This document shows positions 17,554-25,402 of a stretch of 64,000 nucleotides of DNA, piece by piece (positions within the stretch are counted from its first letter, which is position 1; each line of letters begins with the position of its first letter). The position numbers and the translations under genes are program-made. This stretch comes from Rhodococcus rhodnii NBRC 100604 (lineage in GTDB: Bacteria; Actinomycetota; Actinomycetes; Mycobacteriales; Mycobacteriaceae): NCBI RefSeq assembly GCF_001894925.1, contig NZ_BCXD01000021.1, positions 1 to 64,000 on the forward strand, given 5' to 3'. Under the pieces are notes generated by a model, which saw only the letters and a list, made by a program, of their open reading frames with translations, had not been told where the DNA came from and did no database searches.

Positions 17554-18876
17554 ATGGGGTCGGGGGATTCACACACAGCACACGGCGTAGACGCCGCATG
17601 CGTCGAGCCGTGGCAGCTCGGCGATCCCGAGTTGTCCACGGCGGTGCTGGACGTGTCGCGGCAGATCGAGGTGTTGCAGGCCCGGCGGATCACGCTGATG
17701 GGTGAGCTCGCCGACCGTGGTCTCGCGACCGCAGCGGGCTACCGGGATGCCGGAGCCTGGCTCGCCGCACACACGATGCTCGAGATCGGTGAGGCACGCG
17801 ACGTCGCAGCGCTGGGAACGAGCCTGCGGACCGAGCCGGAGATCGCTGCCGCTGTCGCCGAACAGCGCATCTCGCCGCGGCACGCGGCGATGCTGTGTGG
17901 ATTCTTCGACACGCCGCCGTCGCTGCTCGCAGCGCTGGCGGAGAACGATCCGGACGAGCACGCGGCAGTGATCGCCGCATGCCGCGATGCGCTGTTGGCG
18001 GCCGCAGTGCCGGGCCCGGAGACCGCGACGAAGTCGGTGCGCACCGCGATCGAAACGCTGCGGGCACGCCTCGACATCGACACCGAGGGGCCGACGACCC
18101 GCGAACGCGAAGACCTCAACACGCTGACCGTTTCGAACACCCTCAACGGGCGAGTGGTGCTGCACGGCGACTTCGACGCCCTCTCGGGTGAGATCCTGTC
18201 GACTGCCCTGTCGAAGTCGTCGGCACCGCGCCCATCAGCGGACGGGACCCGTGATCCGCGCTCGGCCGGGCAACGCCGCGCGGACGGGCTGATCGAGATC
18301 TGCCGACGTCACCTCGACACCGGCGACAGTGGGTTCGAAGCCGCCGAGAAGCCGCACGTCACCGTCCTCATCCACCAGCGAGACCTCGAAAAACCGCCCG
18401 CAGACAAGGGTGACCGCGTCAGCGTTTCGGTGACGGCACTACTCGACGGCATCGGTCTGCCGTGGATGCCGTGGGGCGGCACCCTCACACCCGAGACCGC
18501 ACGGGCCGTGGCGTGCGATGCGCACGTGACCCCGGTGATCATCGACGATCACGGTGTTCCGCTCTCGATGGGCCGGACCACCCGCCTCGTCACCCCGGCG
18601 CAACGCCGCGCACTCACCGTCCGCGACCGTGGCTGCGCGTTCCCGAACTGCACAGCACCCGCGAGTTGGTGCGAAGCACACCACATCGAACACTGGGCCG
18701 ACGGCGGAGCAACCGACCTCGACAACACAGTTCTGTTGTGCGGCAAGCACCACCGGCATGTTCACCACAGCACCTGGCGGATCGTCCCGACACCGCGAGG
18801 GCGACCCCGCTTCGAACCACCTGGCGAACCATCCAGCTCCCGACCACCGGGTCCGCCACCACCGATCGTCGCGTGA
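17554..18876 (+). CDS. DUF222 / HNH endonuclease-domain protein (13E12 family)
   Basis: A 440-residue protein. The N-terminal DUF222 helical region (about 25-250) is followed by an HNH nuclease domain near the C-terminus: DRGCAFPNC, EAHHIEHWADGG, then an Asn and LLCGKHH. The paired cysteines and the His-Asn-His pattern are intact. The last 40 residues are Pro-rich. This family is multicopy in actinobacteria; in M. tuberculosis the 13E12 copies serve as prophage attachment targets, which is established knowledge and not shown here. No repeats or integrase flank this copy. Confidence 0.9.
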   Translation: MGSGDSHTAHGVDAACVEPWQLGDPELSTAVLDVSRQIEVLQARRITLMGELADRGLATAAGYRDAGAWLAAHTMLEIGEARDVAALGTSLRTEPEIAAAVAEQRISPRHAAMLCGFFDTPPSLLAALAENDPDEHAAVIAACRDALLAAAVPGPETATKSVRTAIETLRARLDIDTEGPTTREREDLNTLTVSNTLNGRVVLHGDFDALSGEILSTALSKSSAPRPSADGTRDPRSAGQRRADGLIEICRRHLDTGDSGFEAAEKPHVTVLIHQRDLEKPPADKGDRVSVSVTALLDGIGLPWMPWGGTLTPETARAVACDAHVTPVIIDDHGVPLSMGRTTRLVTPAQRRALTVRDRGCAFPNCTAPASWCEAHHIEHWADGGATDLDNTVLLCGKHHRHVHHSTWRIVPTPRGRPRFEPPGEPSSSRPPGPPPPIVA

Positions 18877-18890
18877 CGGGCGATCGGTGA

Positions 18891-18896
18891 CAAGAT
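18891..18896 (+). promoter_or_regulatory. Weak -10 box, DUF6986 gene
   Basis: CAAGAT ends 6 nt before the GTG at 18903, the same spacing seen at other probable leaderless genes in this window. The first base departs from TANNNT, so this is a weak call. Confidence 0.3.
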
Positions 18897-18902
18897 CGGG
18901 CG

Positions 18903-20159
18903 GTGACTTCCCAGCCGCCGCGCACACACCTGTCCGACGACGCGCTCAGCCGGATCGACGCGCTGTTGGAGCCCGTCGACACGGCACTCGCACGCGACTA
19001 TCCCGGCGACGATCCGCAGGGCCAGCCGCTGCACACCGTCTACGTGAGCGCCGCCGACGCGTCGCCCGACACACCCCGCGAGTGGGGCACGCAGGCGCTC
19101 GACCTCGTCGAACGCACGACCTCGGCACTCACCGCCCTGAGCGACGACGCCGTCGTGGACCTCGTACGGGAGACGCTGACGCGCCGTCCCGTCGCCGATC
19201 TGCGCATCGACTTCGAGGACGGCTACGGGTGGCGCGGCAACGCCGTCGAAGACGACGCGGCACGCGCAGCCGGCGCCACCCTCGCGACGCTGGCCGCGGA
19301 CCCGGCGGGCCCCCGTTCGCTCGGCATCCGCGCCAAGGGACTCGCGCCACACGAGCGAGCGCGCGGCATCCGGACGCTCGAACTGGTCCTCGACGGCGCG
19401 GGCGGTGTGCCCGCGGGCTTCGTGTTCACCGTCCCGAAACTCCGTGCACCCGAACAGGTTCCCGCGGTCGTCGCGCTGTGCGAGGCGCTGGAGCAGGCCC
19501 ACGGACTCCCCGAGCGGTCGCTGCGTTTCGAGTTGCAGATCGAGAGCCCGCAGGCGGTGATCGCCGCCGACGGCACCGTCACCGTCGCGAAGGCGATCCA
19601 CCTCGCCGACGGCCGCGCCACCGGGCTGCACTACGGAACGTACGACTACAGCGCCGCGTGCGGCATCGCGTCGAAGTTCCAATCGCTCGATCACCCCGTC
19701 GCCGATCACGCGAAGGCGGTCATGCTGGTCGCCGCCGCGCAGACCGGCGTGTGGGTGTCCGACGGATCGACCCAGGTCACCCCGCAGGGCACCGACGACG
19801 AGATCCGCCGTGCGATCGACCGGCACTTCCGCCTCGTGACCCGCTCGCTCGAACGCGGCTACTACCAGGGCTGGGACATGCATCCCGGCCACCTCGCGAC
19901 CCGGTATCTCGCCAACTTCGTGTTCTTCCGCGACGCCCTCTCCGCCGCGGCGCCGCGTCTGCAGGCCTATCTCGACCGGCAGGGTGGCGCCGTGATGGAC
20001 GAACCCGCGACAGCACAGGCCCTCGCGGCGGTCGTGCTCCGGGGACTCGCGGCCGGCGCCTTCACCGCCGACGACGTCCTCGCGCTCGCCCCCGCGTGCA
20101 CGGAGGACACCCTCACCGACCTCCTGACCAGGTCGATCGCGCCGAACATCTCCGCGTAA
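18903..20159 (+). CDS. DUF6986 family CitE/HpcH-like aldolase or lyase
   Basis: A 418-residue TIM-barrel protein of the CitE/HpaI/malate-synthase superfamily. The metal/CoA-type segments are visible: LRIDFEDGYG around residue 100, GIRAKGL around 141, RFELQIESPQAV around 212 with the metal-ligand Glu, and LHYGTYDYSA around 242. It is longer than CitE (about 290). It lies directly upstream of allantoicase and allantoinase. The family's reaction is not established to my knowledge. Handling of glyoxylate or ureidoglycolate, the end products of this pathway, is an inference from fold and position. The start GTG fits a leaderless pattern. Confidence 0.82.
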   Translation: MTSQPPRTHLSDDALSRIDALLEPVDTALARDYPGDDPQGQPLHTVYVSAADASPDTPREWGTQALDLVERTTSALTALSDDAVVDLVRETLTRRPVADLRIDFEDGYGWRGNAVEDDAARAAGATLATLAADPAGPRSLGIRAKGLAPHERARGIRTLELVLDGAGGVPAGFVFTVPKLRAPEQVPAVVALCEALEQAHGLPERSLRFELQIESPQAVIAADGTVTVAKAIHLADGRATGLHYGTYDYSAACGIASKFQSLDHPVADHAKAVMLVAAAQTGVWVSDGSTQVTPQGTDDEIRRAIDRHFRLVTRSLERGYYQGWDMHPGHLATRYLANFVFFRDALSAAAPRLQAYLDRQGGAVMDEPATAQALAAVVLRGLAAGAFTADDVLALAPACTEDTLTDLLTRSIAPNISA

Positions 20160-20170
20160 CACGCGCGCTC

Positions 20171-20197
20171 TAGACTTTCCGGCAGCTGCAAGGAGGT
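20171..20197 (+). promoter_or_regulatory. -10 box and ribosome site of allantoicase
   Basis: TAGACT at 20171-20176 would start a transcript near 20183. AGGAGGT at 20191-20197 lies 10 nt before the GTG start at 20208. This gives allantoicase-allantoinase their own promoter, separate from the DUF6986 gene. Confidence 0.45.
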
Positions 20198-20207
20198 AGA
20201 TCCACCC

Positions 20208-21218
20208 GTGTCCGATCCGCAGAACACCGCGCCCACGCGCGGCTTCCGTCATCTTCCCGATCTCGCACTGCGCACGCTCGGCGGCGCGGTCGTCTGGGCC
20301 AACGACGAGCTCTTCGCCGAGCGCGAGAATCTCATCCGGCCGACCGCCCCCGGCTATCAGGCCGCGACGTTCGGGCACAAGGGTCAGATCTACGACGGCT
20401 GGGAGACGCGGCGACGACGCGAAGCCGGTGTCGACGAGGCGATCGTGCGCCTGGGTGTTCCCGGAGTGATCCACGGCGTCGTCGTCGACACGGCGTGGTT
20501 CAAGGGCAACTACCCGCCCGAGATCTCGATCGAAGCGACCTCGGTCGACGGCTACCCGTCGCCCGACGAGCTCGCGAAGTCCGCGGACTGGACGACGATC
20601 GTGCCGCGCGCCGCGGTGCAGGGCGACACCGAGAACCCCTTCACCGTCGACTCCCGCGAGCGGTTCACGCACGTCAAGCTCACGATGTATCCCGACGGCG
20701 GTGTCGCGCGGCTTCGCGTGCACGGCCTCGGCAGGCCCGATCCGCGCCTGCTGGCGGCGGGCCCGGTGGATCTGGCCGCGATCGAGAACGGCGCGCACGT
20801 CACGGGCTGCTCCAACATGTTCTACGGCTCGCCCGCGAACATGCTGCTGCCGGGAACGGCGCGGGTCATGGGCGACGGCTGGGAGACCTCGCGGCGCCGC
20901 GACGACGGCAACGACTGGGTCGAGGTCTCGCTCGCGGGCCGCGGCACGGTGGCGATCGCGGAACTCGACACGTCGTACTTCCTCGGCAACGCCCCCGGCT
21001 CCGCGAGTGTCCTCGGCCGCGACGGCGACGGCGACTGGTTCGAACTGCTCCCCCGGACGCGGCTGCAGCCCGACACGCGTCACCGCTTCGTCCTGGACGA
21101 GACCGCTCCCGTCACCGAGGCGCGGCTCGACATCCATCCCGACGGCGGCATGGCCCGCTTCCGGCTGTGGGGTTCGCTGACCGGCGACGCCCTCGCTGCG
21201 CTGGACGAGACGGAGTGA
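20208..21218 (+). CDS. alc: Allantoicase
   Basis: A 336-residue enzyme that splits allantoate into ureidoglycolate and urea. The two tandem allantoicase repeats are visible. The first runs from about residue 24 (GGAVVWANDELFA, YDGWETRRRR, KGNYPPEISIEA, FTHVKLTMYPDGGVARLRVHG). The second starts near 200 (CSNMFYGSPANMLLPG, GDGWETSRRRDDGNDW, LDIHPDGGMARFRLWG). Length fits the family. The GTG start at 20208 follows a strong AGGAGGT. Its stop overlaps the allantoinase start, coupling two consecutive pathway steps. Confidence 0.95.
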   Translation: MSDPQNTAPTRGFRHLPDLALRTLGGAVVWANDELFAERENLIRPTAPGYQAATFGHKGQIYDGWETRRRREAGVDEAIVRLGVPGVIHGVVVDTAWFKGNYPPEISIEATSVDGYPSPDELAKSADWTTIVPRAAVQGDTENPFTVDSRERFTHVKLTMYPDGGVARLRVHGLGRPDPRLLAAGPVDLAAIENGAHVTGCSNMFYGSPANMLLPGTARVMGDGWETSRRRDDGNDWVEVSLAGRGTVAIAELDTSYFLGNAPGSASVLGRDGDGDWFELLPRTRLQPDTRHRFVLDETAPVTEARLDIHPDGGMARFRLWGSLTGDALAALDETE

Positions 21219-22192
21219 CCGAGCAGGCCGGGGTCCACCGCGCGCCGCGGCTCGGGTTCGACCTCGACTACCCGCGCGACATGGTCGGCTACGGCCGCAC
21301 CCCGCCCGACCCGCAGTGGCCGGGCGGCGCGAAGATCGCGGTGCAGTTCGTCCTCAACTACGAGGAGGGTGCGGAGGACAACGTCCTCGACGGCGATCCG
21401 GCGTCCGAGGTGTTCCTGTCCGAGATGACGCCCGCGACGGCGTTTCCCAACCGGCACATGAGCATGGAGTCGCTGTACGAGTACGGCTCGCGTGCAGGGC
21501 TGTGGCGGGTGCTCCGGGTGTTCGAGCGCCGTGGGCTTCCGCTCACGATCTTCGCCGTCGCGCAGGCGATGCAGCGCAATCCCGAGGCGGTCGCCGCGTT
21601 CACCGAGTTCGGTCACGAGATCGCATGCCACGGATACCGTTGGCACAACTATCAACTCGTCGATCCGGACGTCGAACGCGAGCACATGAGCCGCGCGGTG
21701 GAGATCCTCACCGATCTCACGGGCGCCGCTCCGCTCGGGTGGTACACCGGACGCGACTCGCCGCAGACCCGGTCGCTGCTCGTGCAGCAGGGCGGATTCG
21801 AGTACGACTCCGACAGCTACGCCGACGATCTCCCCTACTGGCTGACGGTGCCGCGCATCGGCGCGGACGGCGGCGAGGAGAGCGTCGATCATCTCGTGGT
21901 GCCGTACACGCTCGACACCAACGACATGCGGTTCGCGTCGCCCGCGGGGTTCCCGAGCGGCGATCAGTTCTTCGCGTTCCTTCGCGACGCCTTCGACACG
22001 CTCTACGCCGAGGGCACCGCGGGTGCGCCCAAGATGCTGTCGGTCGGGCTGCACTGCCGGATCGTGGGGCGGCCGTCACGGACTGCGTCGCTCGAACGGT
22101 TCCTCGATCACGTGCAGTCGCACGAGGACGTGTGGATCACCCGGCGAATCGACATCGCGCGCCACTGGCGTGCGGTTCACCCCGCGTCCTGA
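21215..22192 (+). CDS. puuE: Allantoinase, PuuE (polysaccharide-deacetylase-fold) type
   Basis: A 325-residue metal-independent allantoinase that opens allantoin to allantoate. The N-terminus DYPRDMVGYGRTPPDPQWPGGAKIAVQFVLNYEEG is diagnostic for PuuE, as are EIACHGYRWHNYQ and the SVGLHCRIVGRPSR C-terminal block. It is unrelated to the amidohydrolase-fold AllB. The start is the GTG at 21215 overlapping the allantoicase stop (GTGA). The earlier frame is an allantoicase shadow. It acts just before allantoicase in the same operon. Confidence 0.94.
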   Translation: MTEQAGVHRAPRLGFDLDYPRDMVGYGRTPPDPQWPGGAKIAVQFVLNYEEGAEDNVLDGDPASEVFLSEMTPATAFPNRHMSMESLYEYGSRAGLWRVLRVFERRGLPLTIFAVAQAMQRNPEAVAAFTEFGHEIACHGYRWHNYQLVDPDVEREHMSRAVEILTDLTGAAPLGWYTGRDSPQTRSLLVQQGGFEYDSDSYADDLPYWLTVPRIGADGGEESVDHLVVPYTLDTNDMRFASPAGFPSGDQFFAFLRDAFDTLYAEGTAGAPKMLSVGLHCRIVGRPSRTASLERFLDHVQSHEDVWITRRIDIARHWRAVHPAS

Positions 22193-22198
22193 CAGACT
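22193..22198 (+). promoter_or_regulatory. -10 box of GntR gene, leaderless
   Basis: CAGACT is followed by 7 nt and then the GTG start of the GntR gene. No ribosome site lies upstream, so a leaderless transcript is the simplest reading. Confidence 0.35.
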
Positions 22199-22205
22199 CT
22201 GCTCC

Positions 22206-22922
22206 GTGCCGCCTCGCCGCCGAACCGATCTCGTCGATCATCTCGGCGCGGGGCGGCCCGGCAGCAGGCAGGACGTCGTGCTGGAGGAGTTGCGGCGCGT
22301 GATCCTCGGCGGGGCGGCCCGCCCCGGTTCGGCGATCCCCGTCGACGAGGTCGCCGAGCACTTCGGCATCAGCCGCATCCCCGTGCGCGAGGCACTGAAG
22401 ACCCTCATCGGCGAAGGGCTCGTCGATCACCGCGCGAACTTCGGGTACTGCGTCGCGCAGCTGACGATCGGCGAGCTCGAGGAGCTGTATCTCGTTCGGG
22501 GAGTGCTGGAGTCGGCCGCTCACGCGATCGCCGTCACCGCGGCGAGCGAGGCGGACGACGACGCGGCCCGCGCGGCCTACGCGGCCCTGGATCGTTCGCT
22601 CGCCGAGGACGATCCCGTCGCCTACCACCGCGAGAGCCGCAACTTCCACGTCGCCCTGGTGGCGCCGTGCGGGATGCCACGGCTGCTCCACATGTTCGAG
22701 TCGGCGTGGAACGTCACCGAACCGGTGCAGACGATGTCGCAGGTCGCGACTCCCGAACGACTGCAACTGCATCGGGATCATCGCGCGATGCTCGACGCGT
22801 TCGTCGCTCGCGACGGCGCCGCGCTGCGCGCCGCGACGCAGCGCCATCACGGCCGGCTCGACGTCGTCATCGCGGCGCTGCCGACCGACACGGGGATCTT
22901 CCGCGACGAACCGCAGGATTGA
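22206..22922 (+). CDS. GntR-family regulator, FCD (FadR-type) effector domain
   Basis: A 238-residue regulator. The winged helix covers about residues 20-90 (ILGGAARPGSAIPVDEVAEHFGISRIPVREALKTLIGEGLV). The FCD all-helical effector domain follows, with its metal/effector histidines in HRESRNFHVALV and a late HRDHRAMLDAF. It sits between the allantoin-degrading genes and the NCS1 permease. It probably represses one or both in the absence of a ureide. The start is the GTG at 22206. Confidence 0.9.
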   Translation: MPPRRRTDLVDHLGAGRPGSRQDVVLEELRRVILGGAARPGSAIPVDEVAEHFGISRIPVREALKTLIGEGLVDHRANFGYCVAQLTIGELEELYLVRGVLESAAHAIAVTAASEADDDAARAAYAALDRSLAEDDPVAYHRESRNFHVALVAPCGMPRLLHMFESAWNVTEPVQTMSQVATPERLQLHRDHRAMLDAFVARDGAALRAATQRHHGRLDVVIAALPTDTGIFRDEPQD

Positions 22923-23103
22923 AACGGACGTTTCGGACACCGATGCCGGTGCGCCGCAAGATATATCCTTCCCGTCATCGCGCGGAAATGCTCACTCACA
23001 CACCCGCAACACTCGATCCCTAGATTCCCTGACGTCACCGATTCCCGTGACGACACCGATTCCCCGTGACATCACCGTCAGCGGAACGAACAGGAGCGAG
23101 AAC
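22921..23103 (+). promoter_or_regulatory. Permease control region: palindrome, -10 box and three tandem repeats
   Basis: A perfect dyad GAAACG-GA-CGTTTC (22921-22934) begins within the GntR stop codon and is a candidate GntR operator. A TAGATT -10 box lies at 23021-23026. Immediately after it are three imperfect tandem units of 18-19 nt starting at 23030, 23048 and 23067. Each begins TGAC and contains CACCG; the first begins with the palindrome TGACGTCA. The leader of about 70 nt ends in AGGAG before the permease ATG. Confidence 0.45.
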
Positions 23104-24648
23104 ATGACGCGGATCGAGCCTCCACCGCCCGGCCCCGCCACCACGGGCGGCGCCGCTCTCGCCGGCGCGGCGATCGTCAAGGACGACTACCACCCGCGCC
23201 TCACGAACGAGGACCTCGCACCGCTGAAGAACCAGAAGTGGTCCTGGTACAACATCTTCGCGTTCTGGATGTCCGACGTGCACAGCGTCGGCGGCTACGT
23301 GACCGCGGGGAGCCTGTTCGCACTGGGGCTCACGAGCTGGCAGGTGCTCGTCGCCCTCGTCGTCGGCATCGTGATCGTCAACGTGTTCGCGAACCTCGTC
23401 GCGAAACCCAGCCAGATCACGGGCGTTCCGTACCCGGTGATCTGCCGCGCGTCGTTCGGCGTGCTCGGCGCGAACGTTCCGGCGGTGATCCGCGGCCTGA
23501 TCGCCGTCGCGTGGTACGGCATCCAGACGTATCTCGCGTCCCACGCGTTCGTCGTTCTGGGACTGAAGCTCTGGCCGTCGCTCGCGCCCTACGCCGACGT
23601 CGATCAGCACGGGCTGCTGGGGCTGTCGTATCTCGGCTGGGCCGGGTTCCTGGCAATGTGGGTGCTGCAGGCACTCGTGTTCTGGCGTGGCATGGAATCG
23701 ATCCGCAAGTTCATCGACTTCTGCGGTCCCGCGGTCTACGTCGTGATGCTCATGCTCGCGATCTACCTCGTGAGCGAAGCCGGCTGGTCGAATATCGGGT
23801 TGAGCCTCGGCGGTGTCGAACACACCGGTCTGGCAGCGGTTCCCGTGATCCTCGGTGCTATCGCCCTCGTCGTCTCGTACTTCTCGGGCCCGATGCTCAA
23901 CTTCGGCGACTTCTCCCGCTACGGACGCAGTTACGCGGCCGTCAAGCGCGGCAACTTCCTGGGTCTGCCGCTCAACTTCCTGTTCTTCTCGATCCTCACC
24001 GTCGTGACGGCGTCGGCGACGCTGCCCGTGTACGGCGAGCTCATCACCGACCCCGTCGAGACCGTCGCGCAGATGGATTCGGTGTTCGCCGTCGCGCTGG
24101 GTCTACTCACGTTCATCGTCGCGACGATCGGCATCAACATCGTCGCCAACTTCGTCTCGCCCGCCTTCGACTTCTCGCACGTCTCACCGCAGAAGATCAG
24201 CTGGCGGATGGGCGGCATGATCGCGGCGATCGGCTCGGTCCTCATCACGCCGTGGAATCTCTACAACAATCCCGAGGTCATCCACTACACGCTCGAAACG
24301 CTCGGCGCGTTCATCGGGCCGCTGTTCGGTGTTCTCATCGCCGACTACTACCTCGTCCGCAAGCAGCGGGTGATCGTCGACGAACTGTTCACGATGTCGC
24401 CGTCCGGCTCGTACTGGTACCGGCGCGGCACGAATCCGATCGCGGTGGCCGCGACGATCGCCGGCGCCTTCTTCGCCGTCGTCCCGGTCGTGTTGCAGGG
24501 CAAGCCGTTCGGCATCGACATGTGGGGAATGGCGGGTGCTGCGCAGTACTCGTGGTTCATCGGCGTCGCGGTCGCGGGCGTCGTCTACACCGCCGCGTCG
24601 GGCCGGCTCCGGCGCGCACACGAGGTCCCGAGCACAGATGCGTCCTGA
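23104..24648 (+). CDS. NCS1-family nucleobase/allantoin permease
   Basis: A 514-residue membrane transporter of the nucleobase:cation symporter-1 family. The conserved start of the family is visible (NEDLAPLKNQKWSWYNIFAFWMSDVHSVGGYVTAG), as is GVPYPVICRASFGVLGANVPAVIRG in helix 3. About twelve hydrophobic segments follow. Position in an allantoin gene set argues for allantoin, urate or hydantoin uptake. The ATG at 23104 has AGGAG 7 nt upstream; the open frame begins 19 codons earlier without a site. The racemase gene starts within its last codons. Confidence 0.92.
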   Translation: MTRIEPPPPGPATTGGAALAGAAIVKDDYHPRLTNEDLAPLKNQKWSWYNIFAFWMSDVHSVGGYVTAGSLFALGLTSWQVLVALVVGIVIVNVFANLVAKPSQITGVPYPVICRASFGVLGANVPAVIRGLIAVAWYGIQTYLASHAFVVLGLKLWPSLAPYADVDQHGLLGLSYLGWAGFLAMWVLQALVFWRGMESIRKFIDFCGPAVYVVMLMLAIYLVSEAGWSNIGLSLGGVEHTGLAAVPVILGAIALVVSYFSGPMLNFGDFSRYGRSYAAVKRGNFLGLPLNFLFFSILTVVTASATLPVYGELITDPVETVAQMDSVFAVALGLLTFIVATIGINIVANFVSPAFDFSHVSPQKISWRMGGMIAAIGSVLITPWNLYNNPEVIHYTLETLGAFIGPLFGVLIADYYLVRKQRVIVDELFTMSPSGSYWYRRGTNPIAVAATIAGAFFAVVPVVLQGKPFGIDMWGMAGAAQYSWFIGVAVAGVVYTAASGRLRRAHEVPSTDAS

Positions 24649-25402
24649 GCTTCCTCACGGTCCCGCTCCCGATCCGACCCGGATCCTGGTGGTCAATCCC
24701 AACACGTCGGTCGCGATGACCGCGGCGATCGGAGAGATCGCCGCGGCCGTCGCGGCCCCGGGATTCCGGGTCGACGCGGTGTGCCCGGCGACCGGTCCCG
24801 AGTCGATCGAGAGTCACTACGACGAAGCGCTCGCCGTTCCCGGTCTGCTCGCCGAGATCGCGCGCGGCGAGGCAGCGGGGGTCGGCGGCTACGTCGTCGC
24901 GTGTTTCGGCGATCCGGGTCTGCAGGCCGCGCGCGAACTCGCGTCGGGCCCGGTCGTCGGGATCGCCGAGGCCGCGATGCACACGGCGTCGATGCTCGGG
25001 CGCGGCTTCAGCGTCGTGACGACCCTCGCCCGCACGCGCGGGCGTGCGTGAGATCTGGCGGAGCAGTACGGCATGACGCGGTTCTGTCTCGGTGTGCACG
25101 CGTGCGACGTTCCGGTGCTCGCACTCGACGATCCGGCGGCACACGACGCGGTGGCGCGCCTGTGCGCGCAGGTGGTGGCCGAGGACGAACCCGACGCTCT
25201 CGTCCTGGGGTGCGCGGGCATGGCGGGCCTACGCGCTCGGGTCGAGGAGGAGACGGGAGTTCCGGTCGTCGACGGCGTCGCCGCCGCGACGCTCACGGTG
25301 CAGTCGCTGCTCGTGCAGGGACTGCGCACGGGTGCGCGGGGCGAGTTCGCGGCGCCGCCACCGAAGCGCTACGCGGGCGTCACAACAGCGGATCGTGCCT
25401 GA
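24638..25402 (+). pseudogene. Asp/Glu/hydantoin racemase family (allantoin racemase-like), interrupted by in-frame TGA
   Basis: The frame encodes a full-length HyuE/HpxA-type racemase of 254 codons, beginning RILVVNPNTSVAMT, but codon 138 (25049-25051) is TGA. Family residues continue in the same frame straight after it (DLAEQYGMTRFCLGVHACDVPVL), so this is a nonsense change and not a frameshift. The two catalytic cysteines fall on opposite sides: Cys89 (VVACFGDPG) before and Cys192 (VLGCAGM) after. A truncated product would therefore be inactive. The start ATG overlaps the permease end. It would interconvert allantoin enantiomers. A base-call error is possible. Confidence 0.85.

Noticed and set aside
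25049-25051. TGA as a selenocysteine codon in the racemase
   Set aside because: The position is not a catalytic cysteine; the two conserved cysteines are elsewhere, and no stem-loop typical of a bacterial SECIS was seen just downstream.
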